From positions 1 to 64,000 of the forward strand of contig DHHJ01000010.1 of the NCBI GenBank assembly GCA_002403205.1: 64,000 bases of DNA, given 5' to 3'. The position numbers and the translations under genes are program-made. Under the pieces are notes generated by a model. It saw only the letters and a program-made list of their open reading frames with translations, ran no database searches and was not told the DNA's origin. The stretch is from Anaerolineaceae bacterium UBA4775. GTDB taxonomy: Bacteria > Chloroflexota > Anaerolineae > Anaerolineales > Anaerolineaceae. Below, piece after piece: positions 17,759 to 27,400 of this stretch (the stretch's first letter is position 1; each line of letters opens with the position of its first letter).

Positions 17759-18833
17759 AATTTCCATCCCGATTGGCCCGCATCATCCGTTGTTGAAAGA
17801 ACCTTTATCGATGCGGATCGATATTTCCGGCGAAAGGGTGCTGGGTGGCACCTTGCGCCTGGGTTATGTGCATCGGGGGATTGAAAAAATGGCCCAGCAA
17901 CGCACCTATATTCAGGATGTGCACCTGATCGAACGGATTTGTGGCATCTGCTCACACGTGCACACCTCCACGTTTTGCCTGGCGGTTGAAAAACTGCTGG
18001 AAATCGAGGTGCCACCAAGGGGTCAGTACATCCGGGCATTGCTATGCGAGCTGGAGCGGGTTCACAGCCATTTATTGTGGTTGGGGATCCTTGCGAAGCA
18101 TGTCGGCCTTGACACGGTTTTTATGCACACCTGGCATGACCGTGAGCTGGCATTGGATATCATGGAGGGCATCTCGGGAGGGCGTGTCTCGCACGCTGCC
18201 AACCAGATCGGAGGCATGCGCTTTGACCTTTCCCCCGAGCAGGAAGAGCTGGTTCGATTGAACGTTGAAAAGCTGAAGAGCCAGGTGAATGGCGTGTTGG
18301 ATGTGATCGAAAATGAACCCGCGCTGCGCGCTCGCACCCAGGGGGTTGCCCCGGTTTCAGCGGACATGATCCGAGCGTATTGTGTGGTCGGCCCAGTCGC
18401 CCGCGCCTCAGGCGTGGATGTGGACATGCGCCGGGATGACCCCTGGCCGCCCTATGATCAATTGGATGTGCGGGTCATCACACGGCCTGAAGGAGATGCC
18501 TTTGCCAGGACACTGATCAGGGTGCTTGAGACTCGTGAAAGCCTGCGCTTATGCGAGGTCTTGCTGGAAAACATGCCCGATGGACCGGTCGCAGTCCGGT
18601 CGCCCCGCAAAGTGCCGGCAGGCGAGGTGGTCACCCGCTCTGAGGCGCCGCGTGGCGAAGTGCTGTATTACCTGCGCAGTGATGGGAGCGATAAGCCGGC
18701 CAGGGTGAAAGTGCGCACACCGACTCTGGCTGTACTCAGCCTGCTGCCAGAACAGCTTTCGGCCATCCACGTGGCGGATATCCCGGTGGTGCTGGCGGGG
18801 ATTGACCTGTGTATCGCCTGTGCGGACCGGTAA
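17751..18833 (+). CDS. [NiFe]-hydrogenase group 4 large subunit (NuoD/EchE/MbhL-like)
   Basis: 360 residues. Both Ni-binding CxxC pairs are present: ERICGICSHVHT (C64, C67) near the N-terminus and DLCIACADR at the extreme C-terminus (C354, C357). Complex I NuoD proteins and the hydrogenase-related Ehr complexes lack these pairs, so this should be a true [NiFe] hydrogenase that evolves or oxidises hydrogen, coupled to ion pumping. Only three residues (ADR) follow the last cysteine, so no cleavable C-terminal extension is visible, a feature of several group 4 enzymes. The usual DPC reads DLC. Maturation (hyp) genes are not in this window. Confidence 0.93.
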   Translation: MNKISIPIGPHHPLLKEPLSMRIDISGERVLGGTLRLGYVHRGIEKMAQQRTYIQDVHLIERICGICSHVHTSTFCLAVEKLLEIEVPPRGQYIRALLCELERVHSHLLWLGILAKHVGLDTVFMHTWHDRELALDIMEGISGGRVSHAANQIGGMRFDLSPEQEELVRLNVEKLKSQVNGVLDVIENEPALRARTQGVAPVSADMIRAYCVVGPVARASGVDVDMRRDDPWPPYDQLDVRVITRPEGDAFARTLIRVLETRESLRLCEVLLENMPDGPVAVRSPRKVPAGEVVTRSEAPRGEVLYYLRSDGSDKPARVKVRTPTLAVLSLLPEQLSAIHVADIPVVLAGIDLCIACADR

Positions 18834-18845
18834 GGAAAGTCGTTG

Positions 18846-19772
18846 ATGCTTAGAGGTATCTTGTCTTTGCTGATCTTCCCAGGGTTGGCTTTCCAGGTAC
18901 TGTGCGGGTTGATTTTTGAGTGGATTGATCGCAAACTGCTGGCGCGCTTTCAGCGGCGGGTAGGGCCACCCTGGTATCAGCCCGCAGCCGACCTGGTCAA
19001 GTTGTTCAGCAAAGAAGATCTCATGCCGGAAGGTGTATACGACCTTGTGGAAGTGCTGCTGCCATTGATTTCGCTGAGTGCGGTGCTGACCGCCGGGTTG
19101 TACATCCCGATTGCCGGGTTTACTTCCTTTTCATTTGAAGGCGACCTGATCGTGATCCAGTTTTTGATGAGCGTTCCTACCCTGGCGTATTACCTGGCAG
19201 GCATCGCGTCGGTGGGTATATATAGCTTTTTAGGCGGGGGGCGCTCGATCTTGCAGTACTTCTCCTACGAGGTGCCCCTGCTCATTGCCATCAGCGGTCC
19301 GGCTGTCATGGCGGGGTCCTGGTCGGTGGCGCAAATCTCTCAGGCGCAGTTGGGCATGGGTCCGTTCGTCATCTTCCAACCCCTGGGGTTCATCCTGGCG
19401 GTGGTCGGGCTGATTGGAAAGCTCAAACGGGATCCCCTCGATATCCCCAGCGCTTCAACCGAGGTGGTGGGCGGCTCGCTGACGGAATTCTCCGGGGCAA
19501 AGTTGGGCTTTTGGCAATTGACGATGAATGTCCAGGCTGTCGTGGGAATCTTCCTGTTGGTCAACCTGTACCTGGGCTGGTTAAATTTCACCGCTCCGCT
19601 TGTGGTGGTGGGCATTTTCCTGTTAGAATGTTTGCTAATGGTGCTGGTTCTGAGCGGTGCCAGCGCCATATTTGCCCGCCTGCGGATCGATCAGCTGGCT
19701 GGGCTGGGCTGGAAAATCCTGGTGCCCCTTTCGCTGTTGCAGCTTGGTTTTGTGATCCTGATGGGGGTATGA
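18846..19772 (+). CDS. NuoH-like (EchB/MbhM) membrane subunit
   Basis: 308 residues, about eight membrane segments, including the diagnostic loop RKLLARFQRRVGPPW and ADLVKLFSKEDLMPE, then DPLDIPSASTEVVGG, matching NuoH/HycD/EchB. This subunit links the catalytic arm to the antiporters. An ATG at 18846 directly follows a TTG; AAGGAAAG upstream favours the ATG. Confidence 0.92.
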   Translation: MLRGILSLLIFPGLAFQVLCGLIFEWIDRKLLARFQRRVGPPWYQPAADLVKLFSKEDLMPEGVYDLVEVLLPLISLSAVLTAGLYIPIAGFTSFSFEGDLIVIQFLMSVPTLAYYLAGIASVGIYSFLGGGRSILQYFSYEVPLLIAISGPAVMAGSWSVAQISQAQLGMGPFVIFQPLGFILAVVGLIGKLKRDPLDIPSASTEVVGGSLTEFSGAKLGFWQLTMNVQAVVGIFLLVNLYLGWLNFTAPLVVVGIFLLECLLMVLVLSGASAIFARLRIDQLAGLGWKILVPLSLLQLGFVILMGV

Positions 19773-19782
19773 TTTAAAAGCG

Positions 19783-20154
19783 ATGAGAAAACGACACAGC
19801 TTAATGAATGCTATCATCGATGCGGTCATCAACCGGCCGGATACCGTTGCCTACCCCTTTGGTGAGCTTGAGTTGCCTGAGGGCTTCAGGGGTGCCATTG
19901 TGATCGACCCCGAAAAGTGCAATGGCTGCGGGCTGTGCGTGCGCGACTGCCCTACAGACGGGCTGAAGCTCGAAAAGCGCTCGCGTGATGAGTTTAAATT
20001 GATCCACTACCCGGCCAGGTGTGCCTACTGCAGCCAATGCGAGCAGAGCTGCCCCCGGGATGCGATCGGTCATTCCAACGCCCTGGTTGGCGCAACCGAG
20101 CGGCCGCGCGAGCTGGTGGTGGTTTTGAAGGAGAAAAACGGCAGCAAAGGTTGA
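19783..20154 (+). CDS. NuoI-like 2x[4Fe-4S] ferredoxin subunit
   Basis: 123 residues with two classic cluster motifs, CNGCGLCVRDCP (C46, C49, C52, C56) and CAYCSQCEQSCP (C80, C83, C86, C90). It is expected to receive electrons from soluble ferredoxin and hand them to the small subunit. It is the last gene of the hydrogenase operon; a hairpin terminator follows 27 bases later. An internal ATG at 19804 is possible but has no ribosome binding site. Confidence 0.9.
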   Translation: MRKRHSLMNAIIDAVINRPDTVAYPFGELELPEGFRGAIVIDPEKCNGCGLCVRDCPTDGLKLEKRSRDEFKLIHYPARCAYCSQCEQSCPRDAIGHSNALVGATERPRELVVVLKEKNGSKG

Positions 20155-20180
20155 GCGTTAACCCACAAACGAGGATATTT

Positions 20181-20212
20181 AAGGGTGGAACAGCGTTCGC
20201 CCTTTTATTTTT
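20181..20212 (+). terminator. Intrinsic terminator of the hydrogenase operon
   Basis: Stem AAGGG-(TG)-GAAC / GTTC-(G)-CCCTT around an AGC loop, followed by TTATTTTT. It ends only 21 bases before the next ATG, and no promoter fits in between. Confidence 0.75.
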
Positions 20213-20232
20213 AATCAAAGGAGATTGTTGAG

Positions 20233-20907
20233 ATGGAAAAATGGCCTAAAGGTTTGTCCGTCCCCCCGGCGGTGGCGGAATTTTTACAGGCGGTCGGCCG
20301 GCGTGACCCGGTGTTCGACCTGGTGATGAGCGAATGCGCACTGCTGGTGATCGATATGCAGAATGACTTCATCCTGCCGGGTGCACCCCTTGAGGGCTGG
20401 AACTGTATGGCGATCGTTCCCAACATCGCCGAGCTGGTGCGCTTTTTCAGGATAAAAGAGCAGCCGGTGATCTGGACGAAGCATGTTCACCAGATGAATG
20501 ATATCGGACTGCTTGGGCCCATGTGGCCCGCCACCGGGCCTGATTCGCCGACGAAGGCCCTGGTCAAAGGTACACCGGGCGTGGAGATCATCGCTGACCT
20601 CCCTGCCCCAGCACCGGGTGAACTGGTGATCGAAAAACGGCGTTACAGTGCCTTCTTCCAGACGGACCTCGAGTTGAACTTGCGCACCTTAGGCGTTAGG
20701 ACGCTGCTCATCACCGGCGTGAACACCAACATCTGCTGCGAGTCTACCGCCAGGGATGGGTTCATGCGCGACTTTCAGATCATGAGCGTTGCAGATGCCC
20801 AGACCTCGATCACCAAAGAGCTGCACGATGCCGCGCTGATCAGCACCATGGTCACCTTTGGGCGTGTGGCGGATACACAGCAGGTGATCAGCGAGCTGGG
20901 CGCCTGA
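20233..20907 (+). CDS. Isochorismatase-like cysteine hydrolase
   Basis: 224 residues. The catalytic triad of the family is visible: Asp in LLVIDMQNDF (D41), Lys in IEKRRYSAFF (K135) and Cys in GVNTNICCEST (C168), with the conserved cis-peptide region before the Cys. Relatives hydrolyse nicotinamide, ureidoacrylate, biuret, isochorismate and similar substrates; which one applies here is not clear. AAAGGAG precedes the ATG. It sits behind a terminator of the hydrogenase operon, so expression may depend on read-through. A strong terminator follows at 20985. Confidence 0.88.
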   Translation: MEKWPKGLSVPPAVAEFLQAVGRRDPVFDLVMSECALLVIDMQNDFILPGAPLEGWNCMAIVPNIAELVRFFRIKEQPVIWTKHVHQMNDIGLLGPMWPATGPDSPTKALVKGTPGVEIIADLPAPAPGELVIEKRRYSAFFQTDLELNLRTLGVRTLLITGVNTNICCESTARDGFMRDFQIMSVADAQTSITKELHDAALISTMVTFGRVADTQQVISELGA

Positions 20908-20984
20908 GCGGCACCAGCCAGTGCTTATCGGGGTGATCTTGCGCGCCGGTATGGCGCGCAGCACAGCGCGTAGACCTTAAAATC

Positions 20985-21020
20985 AAGAGGTTACTGCTAA
21001 TTACAGCAACCTCTTTTTTA
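20985..21020 (+). terminator. Intrinsic terminator after the isochorismatase-like gene
   Basis: Stem AAGAGGTTACTG / CAGCAACCTCTT (one mismatch), 7-base loop, then a run of T. Classic rho-independent form. Confidence 0.9.
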
Positions 21021-21119
21021 TGTATATTGTAGGTGGGAACAAAGCCACGAGCCGGCCAGGTGGTCCTTTGGCGTCCCGCAATCGGCAATCCGATTTTTAA
21101 TTCACCCGATATTTTTTCT

Positions 21120-21600
21120 CATTTTCATTTGGATTGGGCGACATCAGGTCTTGCCGTTTATTTCTGCCTGGGGCCCTTTTGACCTATTACTTCTTGACCA
21201 AAGGAACCTGGCGTAATGCCGTGCTTGTGCTTGGCTCGTTGGTGTTTTTTGCCTGGGTGGATTTCAAAAATCTGCACCTTGTTGCGGCTGTTTATCCGGG
21301 TAAATCTCCTGTGGGGGAGGGTGATCGGCCATTTGTTTGTCCGCAGCAAGCCTGCTGTACACCGTGGGGTGCTGTGGATTGGCGTAAGTCTGAATTTAGC
21401 TTCCTCGGTTTTTACGAACACCTTGGTTTTTTTGATCAGATCCTTCAGCGCATCACTCCACTAAACATACCCCTTGAGAAACCGGGGCTGATCCTGGGGG
21501 TTGCATAACTCACCTTTTGGAGCCTTTCTTACCTTCCGGATGTTTACCACCGGGCGTAAGTTCCTTGGGAGATCCTGCTGTGGCCCAACCCTTTCCTGCA
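21120..21600 (+). pseudogene. Remnant of an MBOAT (AlgI-like) acyltransferase gene
   Basis: Pieces of an AlgI-type membrane O-acyltransferase appear in order but in different frames: FLPGALLTYYFLTKGTWRNA and VLVLGSLVFFAW at 21160-21260, RVIGHLFVRSKPAVHRGVLW and IGVSLNLA in the next frame (about 21310-21400), LGFFDQILQRITPLNIPLEK back in the first, then WSLSYLPDVYH after a stop at about 21506. No continuous frame exists, and the catalytic-His half of the family is missing. This is a multiply frameshifted, truncated gene. Confidence 0.7.
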
Positions 21601-21955
21601 TTCCGAGGGGTATTATGGCGGTGATGTGGGCTTGATCGAGTTCGTATTTAAGGGCGGGACCGATGGCGACCAGCTGGGGTTCAGGAATTCCTGCGGCGAT
21701 GCCCCGATCCGTTTGCTGGGTGCACATGACCATCACACCTACACTGTGGATGTGCGCTACTACCCCGATTTTTCGCTGTCTGCCTTTCTTGCAGAACATC
21801 CGGTTGATGACATCCTGGTTATGGGGGAAAATTCCGTTGTGTTCAGCTCAGGGCGATATCAAATCAGTCCCGGAGAGGGGCGGCACGATCCCTGTCAGGT
21901 GCTGGCCCCGCGCTCGACTGTCCTGAAGCGTGGAAATTCGCCGGTTTTATTGTAA
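21601..21955 (+). pseudogene. Remnant of a DHHW/AlgJ-like partner gene
   Basis: From about 21626 to the stop at 21955 a frame reads like the C-terminal part of DHHW/AlgJ-type proteins: TYTVDVRYYPDFSLSAFLAE followed by HPVDDILVMGENSVVF. This family normally pairs with AlgI-type MBOAT proteins in exopolysaccharide O-acetylation. Only the C-terminal part is left, directly joined to the AlgI remnant, so a deletion probably removed the sequence between them. Confidence 0.55.
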
Positions 21956-22046
21956 AATTAGGTATCGGGTCACCGGTTTTGGACCCATTGCACCTGTGTT
22001 GCCCCGTTTTATCAACTGGATAGCCAGTATTGAAAGGAGCACAACG

Positions 22047-22493
22047 ATGATCATTTCTGTTAGGGACCTGTTGAGATTGAAGGGGGATGCTGTTTGGTTT
22101 GTACGGCCAGACACATCTGTTTACGATGTGTTACACGAGCTGGCGGACAAAGATATCGGAGCCTTGCTTGTGCTGGAGGGGGGGCATATCGCCGGGATCA
22201 TCTCCGAGCGGGATATTGTGCGCAAGATCGCCAGCACCGAAGATTTCGTGTTGGAACAGCCGGTGAGCGCTTTTATGACCAAAGATGTGATCACCATCAG
22301 CCCCGCACAGACGATTGAGGATTGTATGGCTTTGATGACTGAGGAGCACATCCGCCACCTGCCGGTGGTTGAGGGTGATAAGGTTGTGGGCCTGGTTTCC
22401 ATCGGTGACGTTGTCAAAGCATACATCACCAGCCAGGAATTCATGATCGAGCAGCTGCGGAAGTTCATCGATGGCGGTGGTTACAACCAGTGA
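22047..22493 (+). CDS. CBS-domain pair protein
   Basis: 148 residues, essentially two CBS domains: GALLVLEGGHIAGIISERDI (first) and HLPVVEGDKVVGLVSIGDVV (second), then a short C-terminal helix. Such stand-alone modules bind adenine nucleotides and regulate partners; the partner is not identifiable here. The ATG at 22047 has AAAGGAG upstream. A longer frame from 21930 overlaps the DHHW remnant and has no CBS-like sequence, so it was not chosen. Confidence 0.9.
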   Translation: MIISVRDLLRLKGDAVWFVRPDTSVYDVLHELADKDIGALLVLEGGHIAGIISERDIVRKIASTEDFVLEQPVSAFMTKDVITISPAQTIEDCMALMTEEHIRHLPVVEGDKVVGLVSIGDVVKAYITSQEFMIEQLRKFIDGGGYNQ

Positions 22494-22949
22494 CCAGCGG
22501 TCTCTCAGGGGGAGGGTTGCTGCCTGCTTTGTAGACGGCAGATGATCAAAGCCGGCCTTGCCCTTGATCTGCCTGGTCCCTGGGGCACGGTTTTACGCGG
22601 GTTTTGACCCTGTCTCAATTTAATAAGCAGAACGATCAAATTAATTGGCTAATTAAGGTTCTTGGTCAGGGTGCAGGATGAACACCCACCCTGATTCGCC
22701 CAATGGGGGTGTATTGCGTGGTGAATCCAGAATGGAGAGGTGACTGGTAAATGTCCAGGTGGGTCACTCTTGGACAGGGGCTTACCCGGCTGGATAAATC
22801 TGAGGAAAATGTCTTTTAAAAAGGGGGGTGATAACCTATAAGTGCCAAAAGTGAGAATTTGGTCAAAATATTGACAAATAAACCCATTTTAGGTTAATGT
22901 ATATATAATATATTTTTAATAATAGCTCACCTTCGCAAAGGAGAATGTT
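22494..22949. other. Intergenic stretch, 456 bases
   Basis: No gene visible. An imperfect inverted repeat (GGCAGAT...ATCTGCC, about 22538-22575) lies after the CBS gene without a T-run. The last 100 bases are strongly A/T-rich, with TTGACA at 22871-22876 and TATAAT at 22904-22909. Their 27-base spacing is too long for one promoter, so the promoter of the next gene is not resolved. Confidence 0.4.
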
Positions 22950-23507
22950 ATGGTGGACCTTGTAAAGGAGCGTGGTTTAATCGGGAATAACATCTTGTAT
23001 AAACCAGGAAGTGAATTTTCGTTAGTGCTCCAAAGAAAGGATACCTGGGCTGCAAATTTATGCTGGTTTTGCGAAAAGCATCCCGCAGATCGGCACGTGC
23101 AACTGGAACGGTTTCCATTCAAGGAAAAGACCCGTTCTTTTGACGGCGGGAAATGGGTTGTTGAGGGCGACCAGCTGGTTATTAAGGTACCCAGGTGCGC
23201 CAAGTGCCATGCTGTCCATCGTTTTCGCCGGATCACACCATTTATCAGCTTGCCGGTGTTGTTCATTGTGTGGTTTGGCCCCATTTTGCTGATGAATTTA
23301 CTCAATGTTCGGCTGACAGAGCGCTTTATCCTTGAACCATTGCTCTTTATGGCCTTGGGACTGATCGTTTACTTTGTGACCTGGTTGGTCTTGATCCCGC
23401 AAATTTTCACGCCGGACGCGAAAGAGACCAAGGAGGAAGCCCTGTGGTTCACTGAGTTCCCTGGCATGGATGAAGTGCGTAAGGCTGGTTTCAAGACCCA
23501 GGTTTGA
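22950..23507 (+). CDS. Zinc-ribbon membrane protein of unknown function
   Basis: 185 residues. Two CxxC pairs, CWFC (C38, C41) and CAKC (C83, C86), flank a beta-rich stretch and suggest a zinc ribbon. Two strong membrane segments follow at about 98-118 and 130-152 (including LPVLFIVWFGPILLMNLL), then a charged C-terminal tail ending WFTEFPGMDEVRKAGFKTQV. AAAGGAG precedes the ATG. I do not recognise the family. It stands alone between the CBS gene and the transposase remnant. Confidence 0.7.
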   Translation: MVDLVKERGLIGNNILYKPGSEFSLVLQRKDTWAANLCWFCEKHPADRHVQLERFPFKEKTRSFDGGKWVVEGDQLVIKVPRCAKCHAVHRFRRITPFISLPVLFIVWFGPILLMNLLNVRLTERFILEPLLFMALGLIVYFVTWLVLIPQIFTPDAKETKEEALWFTEFPGMDEVRKAGFKTQV

Positions 23508-23807
23508 CTGTCATGGTGCCCGAATCGGAAACAAGTATTTAGGGATGTGGGGTGGTTGTCAGCATAGGTGGGTTATGAATGTGCGTGCAGGTGGGTCTGG
23601 ATTAATAAAGGTTTTCATTAACGTGTTATGCGTTTAGCCAAAAGCGGTTGTGCTGTTCCCAGGTGGCCAACCCAATAGACACCCGGGGTTTGGGCAAGAA
23701 ATTTGCCGGAGGTGAGTGTGTAGGGTGGGTTGGCTTTGATTTAATTGTTTTACCATTAAGAGAGTTCAGGGAGGTTCTCTAGGGCAGTCGGGGATGGCCA
23801 ATTCACC
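23508..23807. other. Intergenic stretch before the transposase remnant
   Basis: About 300 bases with scattered GGTGGG-type runs and stop codons in every frame. Nothing recognisable, and no intact left end of an insertion sequence was seen. Confidence 0.4.
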
Positions 23808-24167
23808 CTACAACCTAAGGCTGCAGAAATGCTTCTAGAAGCAAAAGAGGATATCCTGGTCTACAAGACCTTTCCAGAGGAGCACCATCGGTCGATCCAC
23901 TCTGTCAATCCGCTTGAGCGGCTAAACCGGGAGATACGACGAAGAACTCGGGTAATGGGTGTTTTTCTTTATCGTTCCTCCGTTTACAGATTGGTTGGAA
24001 CACCGCTGGTGAATATGGATGAGGACTGGCGAGCTGGGAGACGCTACATGGGAAAGGACGGTGTTGAAAAGATTTTTAAGAGATTCCTTGGAAGGAAAAA
24101 CAAAGATTTTATTCTTGATGAAGAGCTAATTAACCTGGAAGTACAAAACGTAATTTACACCACTTGA
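23808..24167 (+). pseudogene. C-terminal remnant of an IS256-family (Mutator-type) transposase
   Basis: The open frame (ATG at 23829, homology from about 23808) reads PKAAEMLLEAKEDILVYKTF, then FPEEHHRSIHSVNPLERLNR, EIRRRTRVMGVF, SSVYRLVGTPL and DWRAGRRYMG. This is the conserved end of IS256-type transposases around the last catalytic Glu region (NPLERLNREIRRR). The first ~270 residues of a normal ~400-residue enzyme are absent. The sequence just after the stop, GACATGACACTAACTTTTAT, resembles the right terminal repeat region of such elements. It marks past insertion at the left edge of the A/T-rich region. Confidence 0.85.
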
Positions 24168-24466
24168 CATGACACTAACTTTTATAAACCAGGTTACCAT
24201 GATGAACTATTGAGAAGTTATAGAAAAAACCTCGGTAATGAGACAGACCTACTTGTTAAGAAATGTGGAAAATTAGTCATAAATTTTTGATGATAAAATT
24301 TAAATTATAATTTATATTTAAAGGATACAAAGGGCAACAATAAAGGGTTTGGGATTTTGGAAAGTGAATAGAAAAAACCAGAATAATTACCTAATATTTC
24401 GATAATTGAGATCAAGCACCTTGAGTAGTTAAGAGAAAAAAAGAGTAGATTCTAAGAAAGTATAAA
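24168..24466. other. A/T-rich leader before the giant STAND gene
   Basis: About 300 bases, strongly A/T-rich, without a recognisable gene. Several TATAAT-like hexamers occur (for example around 24300-24320), but none has a convincing -35 partner. The ribosome binding site ahead of the GTG at 24467 is weak (AAGAAAG). Confidence 0.4.
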
Positions 24467-27400
24467 GTGAGTAAACGACCGGCTGATGGAGAACGAAACG
24501 CAATAAGCGGATACAGGGCCCAATATCTGGTTGGGGCTTCCATTATTCTCAAAGTGCTTGAAAAGGGCGATTTAGAATGGATTCGAGTTGCTGATCCTGA
24601 TATTGGGCGCGTTGATGACCTGCAAATCGGAACAACAGCACGTGTGGACGGTTACCAGGTGAAGTGGGAGCAATATCCTAGAGCAATTACCTTAAATGAC
24701 ATTACAAAAGGCAATGATACAGCTCCAGCATTGTTAATGCAATTGGCTGACGGTTGGAAGAAGTTAAAACACAACTATCCGGCAAATAGGGTAGTCGTAC
24801 ATTTAGTGACAAATCAATATGCATCAAGCTCTACTAGGGCACACATGCCAGAAAATCTTTCACCGCCATCACCATATCATTTTTCAGGGTTTATTGAGCA
24901 AGCTTGGAAACCAGCGCAGCGTAAAAGGAGAGTAGTGTTTGAAGGTGGGTGGGAACCAGTTTGGAGAGAAATTCAATCTGTCACCGGATTGTCTTTGGAG
25001 GAATTCAATACGTTCGTACTAGATTGTCATTTGGACTTCCAGACAAAAGAACCGGAAATGAGTGAGAAAATTGACCCAATTGTTGATCTCTTAATTGCTA
25101 CGGCTGCATCACCAGAACGGGTGGTGGAGTTAACTGTGATGGAATTGATAAATAGATTGGGATGGGAACGAAGATTCTCGACTTGGAATGTTCACGAATT
25201 TCCAGAACCGAAGTATACCTACCAGCCTATTGAAAAAACAATAAATAGCTTATTGAAAAGTCTTGAGGAACTTCCAGGGGGATACATTGGCGTATTTGGG
25301 TCTCCAGGTTCAGGAAAATCAACCTTATTGACTCAAACACTTCGAACAATGCCGGTTCGGCTTGTTCGGTACTATGCCTATGTGCCTGAAGCGCAAGATC
25401 CATCTGCCCTTCGTGGGGAAGCAATAAGTTTTTTAAATGATGTCACTTATAAATTAACCAAAGCAGGTATTAGTGGAGCGGGAACACGAGATTCAACAAA
25501 TAGAGTCAGTCTATTACAATTCTTCAGTGAGCAGTTCAGAATTCTTGGAGATAAATATCAAGAAAATGGCGAAAAGACAATTTTACTAATTGATGGGCTA
25601 GATCACATTGATCGTGAACAGCACCCTGAAAGATCATTATTAAATGATTTACCTCTTCCAAATGAAATTCCAAATGGTGTCTATATTGTTCTGGGAAGTC
25701 AAACTGACCAAATGCCAAATTTGAGACCACCAATATACGATGAATTAAAAAAAGAACATCGCCGAATAGAAATGGGGAAATTCTCACTAGAAGATACCAG
25801 GACAATTTCTTCAGGGGCGATACCCGACCTAAATGAGGAAGAAAATAAAATTATTTATGAGTTGTCTAATGGGCATCCTTTGGCTCTTATTTATCTTCTA
25901 CGAGAAATTCAACAATTATCAGATTTTGAAGAGAGACTTACTGCCCTGAAAAAGGCAGAACCATTTACTGGTGATATTGACGAGCAATATTGGTCACATT
26001 GGCATAAATTTGAACATGATGCCGAGCTCACAAAGGCGCTTGGTTTGTTAAGCAGAACCAGAGGGCCCATTTCTATGGAATGGGTTGCTAAGTGGGCAAG
26101 GAGCGATTTGTTAAGCAAATTGCAGAAATTGTTCATTACTTATTTTGAGAAAGATGGTTTAGATCGCTGGATATTTTTTCATAACAGTTTTCGCTTATTC
26201 TTGATTTCTCGGACAAGTGAGCCGTTACCTGGTCAAACTCGGGAACGATTGGATCAATCCTTCCATTTGGAATTAGCACACCGATATCAAGATGCTGGAG
26301 CCCCTTGGAGCTGGGAAGCCTTGTATCACTATTATTCTTCAGGGAATCACGAAGCAGTTGTTAATCTTGCAACTTGGGACTGGTTTCTGCAACAAGCAAA
26401 CGCACTAAGACCTCTTGATGCAATTGAGACAGATATCCGGTTGGCATTGAAGTCAGCAGGGGAGTGTAAATGCACAATATCGCTTGTAAGGCTAACCTTG
26501 ATAGGCGCGGCGATCCAACAAAGAATTCAGGTATTGGAAGAATATCCAATATCAGATTTATTAATCGGGTGCGGAAAACCGGACCTAGCAGCAGACCATG
26601 TAAGAGATGGGAATAGGCTTCGAGTAAAACCCGAACAAGCCCTGACAATTAGTGGTAAACTTTTCGATGCGGGTCTACAAAGAGAATCTCACCATATTTT
26701 TGAATTATCCGAACCTCACGAGTTATTATCGGGAAGTTTGATTGAAATTCCCTTAACCCAAATCGAAAATATATGGGATGTTCTTAAAGCGTGGGTCAGA
26801 AGTGCAATTTCATTCCATAGTCCAAATGAAATTATTAAAATAATTAGAAGAATACGGATATCCTCAAAAGGGATTGATGAGGGAGATAATGAATCTGAAA
26901 GCGGAGAATTACATAGGTGGCTAATTTTCCAAGGCGCTTTAGCTTGCTGTAACCTTGATAATTTGGAATATTGGGAAGAGTTTTTAAATGCTCTTGACGA
27001 CGATGAAGATCAAGTGTTTCGTATGCTCATATTGCTGCGGTCAGCAGAAATTTGTCAAGGGGTTGGTGATGTAGATCGTGTCAAAGAGCTTTTGACCGTT
27101 CTTTTGGAGTCTTATCCGCCAAGTTTTTTTGAATCCATAGGAAATGCGAAATGGAGAATAGATGGAAAAATATCGACCGCAAAATTGCTGATAAAGTTTG
27201 ATGAACTCAAACATTTGGCTATGGATTATATCGAAGACTTAGATCCAATTCCACTTTATGATTCTGATTTGGGCTATGGAGAAGATGCAATACAGCAGGG
27301 GCACCGTTTCCGTTTTGCATGCTTACTATATCTGCTTGGAAATCCAGTAGAACCAAGACAAATGGTGAAAGAGGCGGATGCGAAGACAAATTTTTTGCAA

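Noticed and set aside
17751..18833. Reading the cluster as plain respiratory complex I
   Set aside because: The large subunit keeps both Ni-ligand CxxC pairs and there are no NuoE/F/G genes, so a hydrogenase is the better call.
22871..22909. TTGACA and TATAAT ahead of the zinc-ribbon gene as one promoter
   Set aside because: The spacing is 27 bases, too long for sigma-70.
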